From assembly GCF_000812665.2 (NCBI RefSeq), contig NZ_CP014327.1, forward strand, positions 3,067,501 to 3,131,500: a stretch of 64,000 nt of DNA. Direction: 5' to 3'. The notes below the pieces were generated by a model. It did no database searches. It was not told where the DNA came from and saw only the letters and a program-made list of their open reading frames with translations. The position numbers and the translations under genes were made by a program. Of the stretch, positions 1-10,504 are shown piece by piece (position 1 is the stretch's first letter; each line of letters opens with the position of its first letter). This stretch comes from Falsihalocynthiibacter arcticus. Lineage in GTDB: Bacteria > Pseudomonadota > Alphaproteobacteria > Rhodobacterales > Rhodobacteraceae.

Positions 1-1
1 C

Positions 2-2743
2 AAGGATTTCGACTTTGAATTGATCGATGATTTTAGCGGTAGAACGTGGAATGTGAGCGAAGCCGCGCTGGTTATGAACCTTGCAGGCGGGCAAATTGAC
101 ATCATTTCCAGCCTAGCGCTTGCGCGTGAAAACAGCGCCCCTGCAACGATGGCGTTCTCTCTTTCTGCGCCCAAATCTGGTTTGGCTGCCCAAGCGATGA
201 TCAATGTTCAAAACGTGCGGGCGCGCGATGTGGCGTTGCAATCGCCTGCGCTGTCGTGGCTTGGCGTTTTGGAAGCGCCGATTTCTGGAGCGTTGCGGAC
301 GGAACTTTTGGATGATGGTTCGCTTGGTGATTTGAACGGCACTTTGGAAATTGGCGCGGGCGCATTACAGCCAACTCCGACCGCGCATCCCATCCCCTTT
401 AGCGAGGCAAAAGCATACTTTTCCTACGACCCAAAGCGGGCCAAAATCAGTTTTGATCTCTTGCAAGCGAAGAGTGATGCGGGGGAAGTTTTGGCCGAGG
501 GGTTTTCCTATTTGCAGGATTGGGACGGCGCGCGACCAGGCGCGATGGTTACGCAATTGCAGTTTTCAAAAGTGGTCGCCAATCCGGGAAATCTGATGCC
601 GGAACCTGCGGTTTTTGACGGCGGCGCGCTTGATTTTCGCCTGAAACTTGATCCTTTCGTCGCAACCATTGGGCAGCTTTCCCTGACCACTGACGCGCGA
701 AAATTCTTATTTGATGGCGAGATTTCGGCTCCCGAAGGCGACTGGGACGTGCGGGTAAACACGCGTCTGAATACGATCGATCACGACAGCCTTTTGGCGC
801 TTTGGCCCGTTAAGGTCGCGCCGCGCACGCGGAAATGGCTCATGGAAAACGTAACGGGGGGGCTGATTTACAACGTGGTCGCGGCCATTCGTAAAACGCC
901 GGGAGAGCAGCTTCGCGCATCGCTTGGCTATGAGTTTTCCGACGCCACTGTGCGATATTTGAAAACCTTTCCGCCCGTAAAAGGCGGGAATGGTTATGTC
1001 TCACTGACCGGCAAGACGATGACGATTGCCGTCAACGAGGGGCATGTTTTGGTGCCCAATGCGGGAAGTCTTGATGTGGCGGGCACGGTCATTTCAATGC
1101 CTGACGTGACCCTGCGCCCCGCACCGATGGAAATTGAAATGCTGGCCCGCGGAGAGATTTCGACGGCGCTGTCGCTGTTGGATCTGGAGCCGTTTCGCTT
1201 TGTGAGTAAATCCGGCCAGAACGTTGAAATCGCGCAAGGAACGGCGGATATCTTGGCGAAGTTCAGCTTTGATATCGTCAAAAAGGTACAGCTCAAAGAC
1301 GTGACCTATGATGTTACGGGCAAGCTACTGGACGTGACGTCGACCCGCATTGTACCGTCGAAAATACTGACGTCCGAGCAGTTGGATTTGCATGTGACGC
1401 CCGAGTCGCTTCGCATTTCTGGGCCGGGACGGATTGGCACGGAAACCGATAAAGTTGCCTTTAATGTGGTGTGGGAGCAGCTTTTTGGCCCTGAGCATAA
1501 AGGGAATTCCAAGGTTACCGGAGACATCGAAATTTCGCAGGAATTTGTGCGCGCGTTTGGCCTTGGTTTGCCGAGGAACATGCTCTCTGGGGCGGGGATT
1601 GCGCAGATTGAAATCGACATGCAAAAAGACACGCCGCCGCGCTTTTCTATGACCTCTGATTTAAATCGCTTGGGGATCAGTTTGCCCGAAATTGGCTGGA
1701 GTAACCCCAAGAATTCAACGGGGACGCTCGCGGTTTCTGGCGTGCTTGGCAGCCCCGCACAAGTTGAGTCCCTTGAGCTTACGGCCAGTGGTCTGACGGC
1801 GAGGGGCAAGATTGAAATGTCGCCAAGTGGCGGGTTGAAAAGCGCGCGGTTAGATAAGGTGCGCCTTGGAAAAGGGTTGGATGTCGGGGTTAACGTTGTT
1901 GGGCGCGGGGCTGGGCGCAAGCCCGAAATTAGCGTTGTAAACGGGACCGTTGATCTGCGAAGCTTCAAGCTTCCTTCGGGAAGTGGCGGCGGGAGTGGTG
2001 GGGCGGCGACGCCGTTGACGCTGCGACTTGATCGTCTGGTTTTGTCGAACACCCTGTCGTTGACCGACTTTAAGGGCGATTTTTCGACCGGATCGGGAAT
2101 CACGGGGAAATACACGGGTTTGGTGAATGGACAGGCGGCGGTTTCGGGGACGCTTGCACCGTCTGGAAGTGGAACGGCCATTCGGATGCGCTCCTCGGAT
2201 GCGGGAGCGGTTTTGCGCGCGGCGGGCCTTTATAAAAATGGGCATTCGGGGGCGATGGATTTGGTTTTGGCCCCGCGCGGGCCTGCGGGGCATTATTCGG
2301 GCCGCCTTGTTGCGAATGATTTGCGCATCCGGAATGCACCGGGGATGGCGTCGCTGCTTGGGGCGATCAGTGTTGTTGGGTTGCTGGACCAGTTGGAGGA
2401 CTCCGGACTGCTGTTCAATGAGGTCGTCGCGGAGTTTGTTCTGACACCAGAACGGCTTACCCTTATGAAAAGCAGCGCGGTTGGCGCCTCCATGGGTATT
2501 TCTTTGTCGGGGGCGTATGAATTCGGCTCGCAACGCATTGCCATGAAGGGCGTGTTAAGTCCGCTTTATGTGCTCAATGGGATTGGGTCTATTTTTACTC
2601 AAAAAGGCGAGGGGCTCTTTGGCTTCAATTTCTCAATGACGGGGACGGCCACCGCGCCTAAAATCAGCGTCAATCCGTTCTCTATCCTGACCCCAGGGAT
2701 GTTTCGCGATATTTTTAACGGACCGCCGCCCAAGGCCGAGTAG
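2..2743 (+). CDS. AsmA-like / DUF3971 (YhdP-type) large envelope protein, 5' partial
   Basis: The reading frame is open from the left edge of the window, so the N-terminus, presumably with its membrane anchor, is missing. About 913 residues are visible. They consist of long beta-strand-rich, low-complexity sequence typical of the AsmA superfamily. A Gly/Ser-rich linker lies near residue 650, and the C-terminal part resembles the AsmA-like C-terminal region (sets of LxxxxGxL repeats, ending near [15 protein letters not shown]). Family members are periplasm-spanning proteins tied to phospholipid or outer-membrane homeostasis; that role is inferred from the family. No enzymatic motif is seen. 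queA follows 73 bases downstream on the same strand, so the two may be co-transcribed. Confidence 0.85.
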   Translation, partial: KDFDFELIDDFSGRTWNVSEAALVMNLAGGQIDIISSLALARENSAPATMAFSLSAPKSGLAAQAMINVQNVRARDVALQSPALSWLGVLEAPISGALRTELLDDGSLGDLNGTLEIGAGALQPTPTAHPIPFSEAKAYFSYDPKRAKISFDLLQAKSDAGEVLAEGFSYLQDWDGARPGAMVTQLQFSKVVANPGNLMPEPAVFDGGALDFRLKLDPFVATIGQLSLTTDARKFLFDGEISAPEGDWDVRVNTRLNTIDHDSLLALWPVKVAPRTRKWLMENVTGGLIYNVVAAIRKTPGEQLRASLGYEFSDATVRYLKTFPPVKGGNGYVSLTGKTMTIAVNEGHVLVPNAGSLDVAGTVISMPDVTLRPAPMEIEMLARGEISTALSLLDLEPFRFVSKSGQNVEIAQGTADILAKFSFDIVKKVQLKDVTYDVTGKLLDVTSTRIVPSKILTSEQLDLHVTPESLRISGPGRIGTETDKVAFNVVWEQLFGPEHKGNSKVTGDIEISQEFVRAFGLGLPRNMLSGAGIAQIEIDMQKDTPPRFSMTSDLNRLGISLPEIGWSNPKNSTGTLAVSGVLGSPAQVESLELTASGLTARGKIEMSPSGGLKSARLDKVRLGKGLDVGVNVVGRGAGRKPEISVVNGTVDLRSFKLPSGSGGGSGGAATPLTLRLDRLVLSNTLSLTDFKGDFSTGSGITGKYTGLVNGQAAVSGTLAPSGSGTAIRMRSSDAGAVLRAAGLYKNGHSGAMDLVLAPRGPAGHYSGRLVANDLRIRNAPGMASLLGAISVVGLLDQLEDSGLLFNEVVAEFVLTPERLTLMKSSAVGASMGISLSGAYEFGSQRIAMKGVLSPLYVLNGIGSIFTQKGEGLFGFNFSMTGTATAPKISVNPFSILTPGMFRDIFNGPPPKAE

Positions 2744-2816
2744 GTCGGCGCGTGATTCTGCTGGGCAATCCGATATCAAGGTAGTAAACCGCGCAATTCC
2801 AAAGCTGGGGACCGCC

Positions 2817-3863
2817 ATGAAACTGTCTGATTTTGATTTTGACCTTCCCGAAGATCGCATTGCGGTGCGCCCTGCGGTGCCGCGCGAGGCTGCACGGCTT
2901 TTGGTGGCGCAAGGGACGGGGATTGCCGATTTGCATGTCGCGGATTTGCTCGATCAATTTCGCGCAGGCGACCGTCTGGTTTTGAATGATACCAAGGTTA
3001 TTCCTGCGCGCCTGTTTGGTACGCGCGCGCGTGATGGGGTTGAGGGGCTGACACAGGCCAAAATCGACGTGACCCTGCTTGCGCCACGTGGCGATGGCAA
3101 TTGGTTGGCGCTGGTTAAGCCGTTGAGAAAGATCAAAGAAGGCGAGACTGTTGTCTTTACGGACGGGCTTTCGGCGCGCCTGATTGCCAAGGAAGATGGC
3201 GCGGCGATTTTGGCGTTTAACCTTGAAGGAAGCGCGTTTGATGAGGCGTTAGAGGCCGCAGGTGCGATGCCTTTGCCACCCTATATTGCCGCCAAACGCC
3301 CCGCCGATGCGCAGGATCACGTGGATTATCAAACGGTTTTTGCACGTCATAAGGGGGCTGTTGCCGCGCCGACCGCGTCGCTGCATTTAACGACAGAGAT
3401 GCTGGAGGCGCTGGCGAAAAAGGGCGTGGATGTAACCTATGTGACGTTGCACGTTGGTGCAGGCACGTTTTTGCCCGTCAAGGTTGACGACATTTCCGAT
3501 CATAAAATGCATGCGGAATGGGGCGAAGTGACGGCGCAAGCCGTCGCGGAAATTGCGGGTACCAAGGCGGCGGGGCATCGGGTAATTCCGGTTGGCACCA
3601 CGGCACTGCGGTTGATCGAAACCGCCGCGCGCGCGGGCGAGCTTGCGCCTTGGGTGGGGCCAACGGATATTTTCATCACCCCCGGATTTGAGTTTCGCGT
3701 GGCGGATGGGCTGATGACGAATTTCCACCTGCCGAAATCGACTTTGATGATGCTGGTGTCGGCGTTTTTGACCCCAAAAGCCATTCGCTACATCTATGAG
3801 CATGCAATCGCCGAGGGGTATCGCTTTTTCTCCTATGGCGACAGTTCGCTCTTGTGGCGCTGA
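2817..3863 (+). CDS. queA: S-adenosylmethionine:tRNA ribosyltransferase-isomerase QueA
   Basis: This 348-residue protein has the family's usual length. It makes epoxyqueuosine in tRNA by transferring and rearranging the ribosyl group of S-adenosylmethionine onto 7-aminomethyl-7-deazaguanine at the wobble position. Conserved segments visible are [11 protein letters not shown] (residues about 56-66), [11 protein letters not shown] near residue 213 and [15 protein letters not shown] near the C-terminus. The start is the ATG that begins the conserved [16 protein letters not shown]. It is the last recognisable gene of the AsmA-queA stretch; 122 bases without a gene separate it from the MFS gene. 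Confidence 0.97.
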   Translation: MKLSDFDFDLPEDRIAVRPAVPREAARLLVAQGTGIADLHVADLLDQFRAGDRLVLNDTKVIPARLFGTRARDGVEGLTQAKIDVTLLAPRGDGNWLALVKPLRKIKEGETVVFTDGLSARLIAKEDGAAILAFNLEGSAFDEALEAAGAMPLPPYIAAKRPADAQDHVDYQTVFARHKGAVAAPTASLHLTTEMLEALAKKGVDVTYVTLHVGAGTFLPVKVDDISDHKMHAEWGEVTAQAVAEIAGTKAAGHRVIPVGTTALRLIETAARAGELAPWVGPTDIFITPGFEFRVADGLMTNFHLPKSTLMMLVSAFLTPKAIRYIYEHAIAEGYRFFSYGDSSLLWR

Positions 3864-3985
3864 CGTTTCTCAACGAAGACGGATGCTTCATAGTTCGACC
3901 CTTCTAGACTCTCTAATGTCGTTTTTGTCGCACTAACTTCATTGGCTGCACATATATGTAGCCGAGATTAGAATAGGAGAAACGC

Positions 3986-5257
3986 ATGTTTCAAGTCTTG
4001 GGTAGTAGCTGGGCGCTGCTTTTGGGGATGATGTTGTTGATGGTCGGCAACGGTCTTCAAGGCACCCTTTTGGGCGTGCGTGGCGGGATGGAAAATTTCT
4101 CGACCTTCTCGATGTCGATCATCATGTCCGCCTACTTCCTCGGCTTCTTGGGCGGGTCAAGAATGGCGCCGTGGATGATCCGTCGGGTTGGGCATGTGCG
4201 GGTTTTTGCGGCCTTGGGCTCGTTTATTTCTGCGGTTTTGATCCTTTATCCAACGGTGCCACACCCTGCGGCATGGACCATCGGACGTGTGGTTATCGGT
4301 TTCTGTTTTTCGGGGGTGTATGTGACGGCGGAAAGCTGGCTCAACAATTCTGCCAGTAATGAAAATCGCGGCAAGGCCTTGAGCCTTTATATGATGGTGC
4401 AAATGTTCGGGATTGTCGCCGCGCAGGGCTTGCTCGCGTTTGGGGAGCCTTCAGGGTACATCCTTTTTGTGATCCCATCGGTGCTCGTTTCGATCTCGTT
4501 TGCGCCCATCCTTTTGTCAATCAGCCCAACCCCAGCCTTTGAGCGCACCAAGCCTTTGTCCCTCTTAGCTCTGTGGAATATTTCCCCCCTTGGCTGTGTT
4601 GGCATGTTTTTGTTGGGCGGCGTCTTTGCGGCGCAATTCGGGATGTCGGCGGTTTGGGGCTTTCAGGCCGGTCTAAGTATTAAAGAGATCTCGTTTTTCG
4701 TCGCTTCGGTCTATGTGGGGGCGTTGGTTTTGCAGTACCCCATTGGGTGGGTCTCCGACAAAATGGATCGTCGGCGACTCATTTTGATCGTTGCCTTTAT
4801 GGGCGGAACTGCGGCGGTTTGCGGATATTTCTCAGGCGATAACTTCGTTCTATTGACCATCGCGGGCGCTTTGATCGGGGGAACTTCAAATCCGCTTTAT
4901 GCGCTGCTGATCGCTTATACCAACGACTTTCTGGAGCACGAAGACATGGCCGCGGCCTCTGGCGGGCTACTTTTCGTCAACGGAGTTGGGGCCATTTCTG
5001 GTCCGCTTATCGTGGGTTGGATCATGGGGGCGATTGGCCCATCGGGGTATTTTGCCTATCTCGCAGTCCTGATGTTAGGCCTTTCGGCTTATGCAGCTTG
5101 GCGGATGACGCGCCGTCCGAGTTCCCATTTGGAGGGCACGGGCCACTACACGCCGGTTTTCTACTCAGCAAGCCCCGTTGCGGTGGAATTAGCCCAAGAA
5201 GTGTTCATTGAGACAGCATTGCGCGAAGAAGAAGAGGCTGAACGCTCAGTTTCGTAG
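3986..5257 (+). CDS. MFS transporter, YcaD-like
   Basis: A 423-residue polytopic inner-membrane protein with about twelve hydrophobic segments in two halves. It begins with a membrane segment (SWALLLGMMLLMVGNGLQGTL). The loop between helices 2 and 3 carries a basic major-facilitator-type motif (GGSRMAPWMIRRVGHVRV), and a similar one appears in the second half (GWVSDKMDRRRLIL). The C-terminal tail is cytoplasmic and acidic (REEEEAE). It resembles the YcaD branch, whose substrate is unknown; I cannot assign one. A good Shine-Dalgarno (AGGAG) precedes the ATG. The neighbours queA and DUF924 give no functional clue. Confidence 0.9.
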   Translation: MFQVLGSSWALLLGMMLLMVGNGLQGTLLGVRGGMENFSTFSMSIIMSAYFLGFLGGSRMAPWMIRRVGHVRVFAALGSFISAVLILYPTVPHPAAWTIGRVVIGFCFSGVYVTAESWLNNSASNENRGKALSLYMMVQMFGIVAAQGLLAFGEPSGYILFVIPSVLVSISFAPILLSISPTPAFERTKPLSLLALWNISPLGCVGMFLLGGVFAAQFGMSAVWGFQAGLSIKEISFFVASVYVGALVLQYPIGWVSDKMDRRRLILIVAFMGGTAAVCGYFSGDNFVLLTIAGALIGGTSNPLYALLIAYTNDFLEHEDMAAASGGLLFVNGVGAISGPLIVGWIMGAIGPSGYFAYLAVLMLGLSAYAAWRMTRRPSSHLEGTGHYTPVFYSASPVAVELAQEVFIETALREEEEAERSVS

Positions 5258-5334
5258 TTTTGGCTTGCGTAATGTAGATAGGTTTGCAACGCTTGGGGTT
5301 CGGGGGACTGGTTCAAAGCAATGGAGGTTTTACC

Positions 5335-5907
5335 ATGCTGAGCTCTGAAGAAGTACTGGCCTTTTGGCTTGACGACATTGGCCCAGAGGGCTGGTATGCG
5401 GGTGGCGACGAGTTGGATGTGCGCATTCGTGATTTCGCCCTTGAAACGTGGGAGTCTGCGATGAGTGGCGGACTTGGGCTTTGGCTCACCTATCCGACGG
5501 GCACCTTGGCTTATGTCATTCTAACCGATCAGTTTTCGCGCAATATGTTTCGCGGAACGGCAAAGGCTTTTGCCTCGGATCTGTACGCGCATGCCGCAGC
5601 AAAACGGGCGATTGACCGCAAGTGGGATTTGAAGATTAACGAACCCGCGCGCCAGTTTATGTATATGCCCCTGATGCATTCAGAATGCCTGACCGATCAA
5701 GACCGCTGTGTGCGGTTGATGGCGGAACGGATGCCCGAAACGGGCGGCACGCAATTGTTGCACGCAAAAGCGCATCGTGAAGTTATTCGTCGCTTCGGCC
5801 GATTCCCATTCCGCAACCTTGCGCTGGACCGTCCAGAATTCAAACAGGAAGCAATCTTCCTTGAGCAGGGCGGTTATTCCTCGGCTGTGGAAGCGGTAAG
5901 CGCTTGA
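5335..5907 (+). CDS. DUF924 family protein
   Basis: The protein is 190 residues when started at the ATG 7 bases after a clear GGAGG; a longer in-frame TTG start at 5284 lacks such a signal. The sequence matches the DUF924 family (TPR-like all-helical fold), with the typical segments EVLAFWLDDIGPEGWY, LILTDQFSRNMFRGT-like (here VILTDQFSRNMFRGTAKAF), YMPLMHSE and HREVIRRFGRFPFRN. The family has no established biochemical function. It is a free-standing gene with about 120 bases to lpdA, probably its own transcription unit. Confidence 0.87.
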   Translation: MLSSEEVLAFWLDDIGPEGWYAGGDELDVRIRDFALETWESAMSGGLGLWLTYPTGTLAYVILTDQFSRNMFRGTAKAFASDLYAHAAAKRAIDRKWDLKINEPARQFMYMPLMHSECLTDQDRCVRLMAERMPETGGTQLLHAKAHREVIRRFGRFPFRNLALDRPEFKQEAIFLEQGGYSSAVEAVSA

Positions 5908-6026
5908 TTTGACGGGGCTTTGATACAGTTTACCCTCTGCGTTTGTACGGCGCGGAGTTGGGAGTATTGATGTGTTTTGGAAAATAGTTTAGCGTTGAAC
6001 TACATTTTAAAACGGAGTGACCCCAC

Positions 6027-7418
6027 ATGTCTTCTAAGTCTTTTGATATCGTTGTTATTGGCTCTGGTCCGGGTGGGTATGTCGCCGCAATCCGTGCCGC
6101 GCAACTTGGCCTCAATGTGGGACTTGTTGAACGTGAAAATCTCGGTGGGATTTGCCTGAACTGGGGCTGTATCCCGACAAAAGCTTTGCTGCGCTCAAGC
6201 GAGATTTTCCACCAAATGGAACGGGCCAAGGAATATGGCCTGTCCGCCGAGAAAATCGGCTTTGACCTCAAGGCAATCGTTAAACGCTCGCGCGGCGTGG
6301 CGGGCCAGATGGCTGCTGGCGTTAAAGGCTTGATGAAAAAGAACAAAATTACCGTTGTGATGGGCGAAGCGACGCTCTCCAAGGGGAAAGTCATCGTGAA
6401 AACCGAAGCGGGCACCGAAGAACTGGTCGCCAAGAATATCATCATTGCCACTGGCGCGCGGGCACGTGAATTGCCAGGCCTAGAAGCTGACGGCGATTTG
6501 GTTTGGACCTATCGTCACGCCCTTGATCCCGTGCGGATGCCCAAGAAGCTTTTGGTCATTGGGTCGGGCGCAATTGGCATCGAATTTGCAAGTTTTTACA
6601 ACACGTTGGGCGCGGAAACCACGGTCGTTGAAGTGATGGATCGCGTGTTGCCTGTAGAAGATAAAGACATCTCGGCCTTTGCGAAAAAGCAATTCGTAAA
6701 GCAAGGCATGAACATCATGGAAAAAGCCATGGTCAAAAAACTTGATCGCGGCAAAGGTACTGTCACGGCCCATATCGAAGTCGGTGGCAAGATTGAGAAA
6801 CACACGTTTGATACAGTGATTTCTGCGGTCGGTATTGTTGGCAATGTTGAAAACCTTGGCCTTGAAGACGCGGGCATCAAAGTCGATCGCACCCACATCG
6901 TGACCGACGAATATTGCCGTACCGGCGTTGAGGGCGTGTTCGCGATTGGCGATGTCGCAGGCGCCCCATGGTTGGCGCATAAAGCGAGCCACGAAGGCGT
7001 CATGGTTGCCGAACTGATCGCGGGCAAAAAAGTGCATTCGATCAAACCCGAGAGCATCGCGGGGTGTACCTATTGCCATCCACAGGTCGCTAGCGTTGGT
7101 TATACCGAAGCCAAAGCGATTGAGCTTGGCTATGAGATCAAAGTCGGGAAATTCCCCTTTGTTGGTAACGGCAAAGCCGTCGCTTTGGGCGAGGCGCAGG
7201 GCCTTGTGAAAACGGTATTCGATGCAAAAACCGGCGAACTTCTGGGCGCGCATATGGTGGGGGCCGAGGTGACGGAACTGATCCAAGGTTATGTCATTGG
7301 ACGCACGCTTGAGACCACGGAAGAAGAATTGATGAACACGGTCTTCCCGCATCCGACCCTAAGCGAAATGATGCACGAAAGCGTGCTCGCCGCCTATGGT
7401 CGTGCCATCCATATCTAG
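6027..7418 (+). CDS. lpdA: Dihydrolipoyl dehydrogenase (E3)
   Basis: This 463-residue flavoprotein reoxidises dihydrolipoamide in 2-oxoacid dehydrogenase and glycine cleavage complexes, passing electrons to NAD+. Visible are the FAD-binding GSGPGG (residues 12-17), the redox-active disulfide in GGICLNWGCIPTKAL (Cys43 and Cys48), the NAD-binding VIGSGAIGIEFASFYNTLG, the second FAD motif VFAIGDVAG, and the catalytic His-Glu pair in FPHPTLSE near residue 442. No E1 or E2 genes adjoin it, so it probably serves several complexes. A stem-loop ending the transcript lies 23 bases downstream. Confidence 0.97.
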   Translation: MSSKSFDIVVIGSGPGGYVAAIRAAQLGLNVGLVERENLGGICLNWGCIPTKALLRSSEIFHQMERAKEYGLSAEKIGFDLKAIVKRSRGVAGQMAAGVKGLMKKNKITVVMGEATLSKGKVIVKTEAGTEELVAKNIIIATGARARELPGLEADGDLVWTYRHALDPVRMPKKLLVIGSGAIGIEFASFYNTLGAETTVVEVMDRVLPVEDKDISAFAKKQFVKQGMNIMEKAMVKKLDRGKGTVTAHIEVGGKIEKHTFDTVISAVGIVGNVENLGLEDAGIKVDRTHIVTDEYCRTGVEGVFAIGDVAGAPWLAHKASHEGVMVAELIAGKKVHSIKPESIAGCTYCHPQVASVGYTEAKAIELGYEIKVGKFPFVGNGKAVALGEAQGLVKTVFDAKTGELLGAHMVGAEVTELIQGYVIGRTLETTEEELMNTVFPHPTLSEMMHESVLAAYGRAIHI

Positions 7419-7440
7419 CGAGTGGTTTAATTTTAAATGC

Positions 7441-7469
7441 AAAGGGTCGGGGATTACCTCCGGCCCTTT
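7441..7469 (+). terminator. Stem-loop terminator after lpdA
   Basis: A ten-pair stem (AAAGGGTCGG with CCGGCCCTTT, one mismatch) encloses nine bases. It lies 23 bases after the lpdA stop and before the uvrA SOS box. The T-run that follows is weak, so termination is inferred mainly from the stem and its position. Confidence 0.55.
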
Positions 7470-7507
7470 GACCTTTGTGGTGCAAATCCTATGTTTTTGC
7501 GAGTTTC

Positions 7508-7522
7508 GTTCGCCTTCTGTTC
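7508..7522. promoter_or_regulatory. LexA (SOS) box upstream of uvrA
   Basis: GTTC-GCCTTCT-GTTC exactly fits the alphaproteobacterial LexA box GTTC-N7-GTTC. It ends 64 bases before the uvrA ATG. LexA repression of uvrA is established in this class; here it is inferred from the perfect match and position. The same box occurs upstream of lexA at 46396. Confidence 0.82.
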
Positions 7523-7586
7523 CCAAAGCCTCTTGGAACCGGCGCAACTTTGCCCTATCTCTTAAACAAGTCTTAAGAGGTGGATC

Positions 7587-10447
7587 ATGGCCGAGCAGAA
7601 ATACATCGAAGTTCGCGGCGCGCGCGAACACAATTTGAAGTCAATTGATGTCGACATCCCACGGGATCAACTCGTTGTAATTACGGGTCTTTCTGGGTCT
7701 GGAAAGTCGAGCCTCGCCTTTGATACGGTCTATGCTGAAGGGCAGCGCCGTTATGTCGAATCGCTCTCGGCTTATGCGCGGCAGTTCCTTGATATGATGG
7801 AAAAACCGGATGTGGATCACATTTCCGGACTGTCCCCCGCGATTTCCATTGAGCAAAAGACCACAAGTAAAAATCCGCGCTCTACCGTCGGCACCGTGAC
7901 GGAAATTTACGACTATATGCGCCTGCTTTTTGCGCGCGCTGGTACGCCGTATTCTCCGGCAACTGGCCTGCCGATTGAGGCGCAACAAGTGCAGGACATG
8001 GTCGACCGCGTGATGACCATGGAAGAGGGGACGCGTGGTTACCTTTTGGCACCGATTGTGCGTGATCGTAAAGGCGAATATCGCAAAGAATTCCTCGACT
8101 TACGCAAGCAGGGTTTTCAGCGTGTTAAAGTGGATGGCGAGTTCTACGAACTAGATGAGCCCCCAAATTGGACAAGAAATACCGCCATGATATTGACGTG
8201 GTTGTCGACCGTTTGGTCGTGCGCGAAGGTATGGAAACCCGCCTTGCGGACAGCCTGCGCACAGCGCTTGATTTGGCCGACGGCATCGCCATTTTGGAAA
8301 CCGTTCCTGCCGAGGGGCTGGAACCCGAGCGCCACACCTTTAGCGAGAAATTCGCCTGTCCCGTGTCGGGATTCACCATCCCCGAGATTGAGCCGCGGTT
8401 GTTTTCATTCAACACGCCGTTTGGGGCCTGTCCGACCTGTGACGGGTTGGGGATGGAGCTGTTTTTTGACGAACGTTTGGTGGTGCCTGATAGCACGTTG
8501 AAGGTTTACGACGGCGCACTTGCCCCATGGCGCAAAGGCAAATCGCCGTATTTTCTACAGACGATTGAAGCCATCGCCAAGCACTATGAGTTTGATAAAA
8601 ACATCGCGTGGAAGAACTTGCCTGAGAAGGCGCAGCAGGTGTTTTTATTCGGCTCTGGCAAAGAGGAAATCCCCTTCCGCTATGACGAAGGTGGCCGCGT
8701 TTACGAGGTTACCCGTACATTTGAGGGCGTGATTCCGAATATGGAACGGCGCTATCGTGAAACCGATTCCAACTGGATTCGTGAAGAATTCGAACGCTAT
8801 CAAAATAATCGACCTTGTGGGGCATGCGGGGGATTCCGCCTGCGGGAAGAGGCTCTGGCGGTTAAAATCGGAGGCGCGCATATTGGGCAGGTCGTTCAGA
8901 TGTCGATCCGCGAGGCCTTTGCATGGTGCGAGGACGTTCCTGCGTCCCTTTCGAAGCAGAAAAACGAGATCGCACGGGCGATCTTGAAGGAAGTGCGCGA
9001 ACGGCTTGGGTTTCTCAACAATGTTGGGCTGGACTACCTCACTTTGAGCCGTAATTCAGGCACGCTGAGTGGTGGGGAAAGTCAGCGTATTCGCCTTGCC
9101 AGTCAGATCGGGAGTGGGTTGACTGGGGTGCTTTATGTGTTGGATGAGCCTTCAATTGGGCTGCATCAGCGCGACAACGGGCGCTTGTTGACGACACTTA
9201 AAAACCTGCGAGATCAAGGTAATACGGTGATTGTGGTTGAGCATGACGAGGAGGCCGTGCGCGAGGCGGATTACGTTTTTGACATCGGTCCGGGCGCGGG
9301 GATTCATGGCGGTCGGGTCGTGGCCGAGGGGACTCCAGCGCAGATCATCGCCAATGCGGCCTCGTTGACGGGGCAATATCTTTCGGGAACACGGGAAATT
9401 CCCGTTCCGTCGGTGCGGCGCAAGGGAAATGGCAAGAAAATTAAGGTGGTCAAGGCCACGGGGAACAACCTCAAGAACGTGACCGCCGAGTTTCCGTTGG
9501 GGAAATTTGTGTGCGTGACGGGAGTGTCGGGGGGCGGGAAATCGACTCTGACAATTGAGACCTTGTTCAAGACGGCGAGCATGCGTTTGAACGGGGCGCG
9601 GCAGACGCCTGCGCCCTGCGAAACCATCCAAGGGTTGGAACATTTGGACAAGGTGATCGATATTGATCAGCGGGCAATTGGCCGCACGCCGCGCTCAAAT
9701 CCCGCGACGTATACGGGGGCATTTACGCCGATCCGCGATTGGTTTGCGGGGCTGCCCGAGTCGAAAACACGTGGATATAAGCCGGGACGGTTTAGCTTTA
9801 ACGTGAAGGGTGGACGTTGTGAGGCCTGTCAGGGCGATGGGTTGATCAAGATCGAGATGCACTTTTTGCCCGATGTTTACGTCACCTGCGAGACCTGTCA
9901 GGGCGCGCGCTATAATCGCGAAACGCTGGAAGTTAAGTTTAAAGGCAAGAGCATAGCGGACGTTCTTGATATGACGGTTGAGGATGCGCAGACGTTTTTC
10001 CAAGCGGTTCCGCCCATTCGCGACAAGATGGATGCACTGGTGCGTGTGGGGCTGGGCTATATCAAGGTCGGCCAGCAGGCGACGACGCTTTCGGGCGGCG
10101 AAGCGCAACGGGTGAAATTATCGAAGGAACTGGCTAAACGCTCAACGGGACGCACGCTTTATATTCTGGATGAGCCGACGACGGGGCTGCATTTTGAGGA
10201 CGTGCGCAAACTGCTTGAGGTGCTGCATGAACTGGTGGATCAGGGCAATTCGGTTGTGGTGATTGAGCATAATCTCGACGTGGTGAAAACGGCGGATTAC
10301 ATCATTGATATCGGGCCTGAGGGCGGCGATGGCGGCGGGGAAATCGTGGCGAAGGGGACGCCGGAGAAGGTTGCCCAAGTGGCGGCAAGTTATACGGGGC
10401 AATACCTCAAGCCGATGTTAGAAAAGCGCAAAGTCGCTGCCGAATAG
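7587..10447 (+). pseudogene. uvrA: Excinuclease ABC subunit A, apparent single-base frameshift
   Basis: UvrA is the damage-sensing ATPase of nucleotide excision repair. Frame 1 covers about the first 193 residues (first Walker [10 protein letters not shown] near residue 34). From about 8165 a second frame carries the rest: the ABC signatures [12 protein letters not shown] and [12 protein letters not shown], Walker [10 protein letters not shown] and LDEPTTGLH, the second Walker [11 protein letters not shown], and zinc-finger cysteines in [16 protein letters not shown] and CETCQGAR. Restoring one A in the CCCCCAAA run at 8160-8167 gives the expected [15 protein letters not shown] and a 953-residue protein of normal length. 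The break is thus a single missing base; a sequencing error is more likely than a real null allele. Confidence 0.95.
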
Positions 10448-10452
10448 GCAAA

Positions 10453-10486
10453 TGGCTGAGAGCGCGGGCATCGAACCCGCGCCCTC
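10453..10486 (-). other. tRNA-3'-end-like stem-loop between uvrA and mmsB
   Basis: Read on the minus strand, this segment has the exact geometry of a tRNA 3' end. A T arm GCGGG-TTCGATG-CCCGC (10464-10480) is followed by seven bases GCTCTCA, a discriminator G and CCA (10453-10455). No matching 5' acceptor strand or D arm lies upstream on that strand, where the mmsB 3' end begins at 10505. The same bases also form a strong GC-rich hairpin (10458-10486) between two convergent genes, so it may act as a terminator. A decayed tRNA or an attachment-site scar are alternatives. Confidence 0.45.
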
Positions 10487-10504
10487 GGCGCCGCTTAGGC
10501 GAAG

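Noticed and set aside
1306-2181. Minus-strand frame inside the AsmA-like gene
   Set aside because: Shadow of the real gene; Ser/Pro-rich, no homologous motif.
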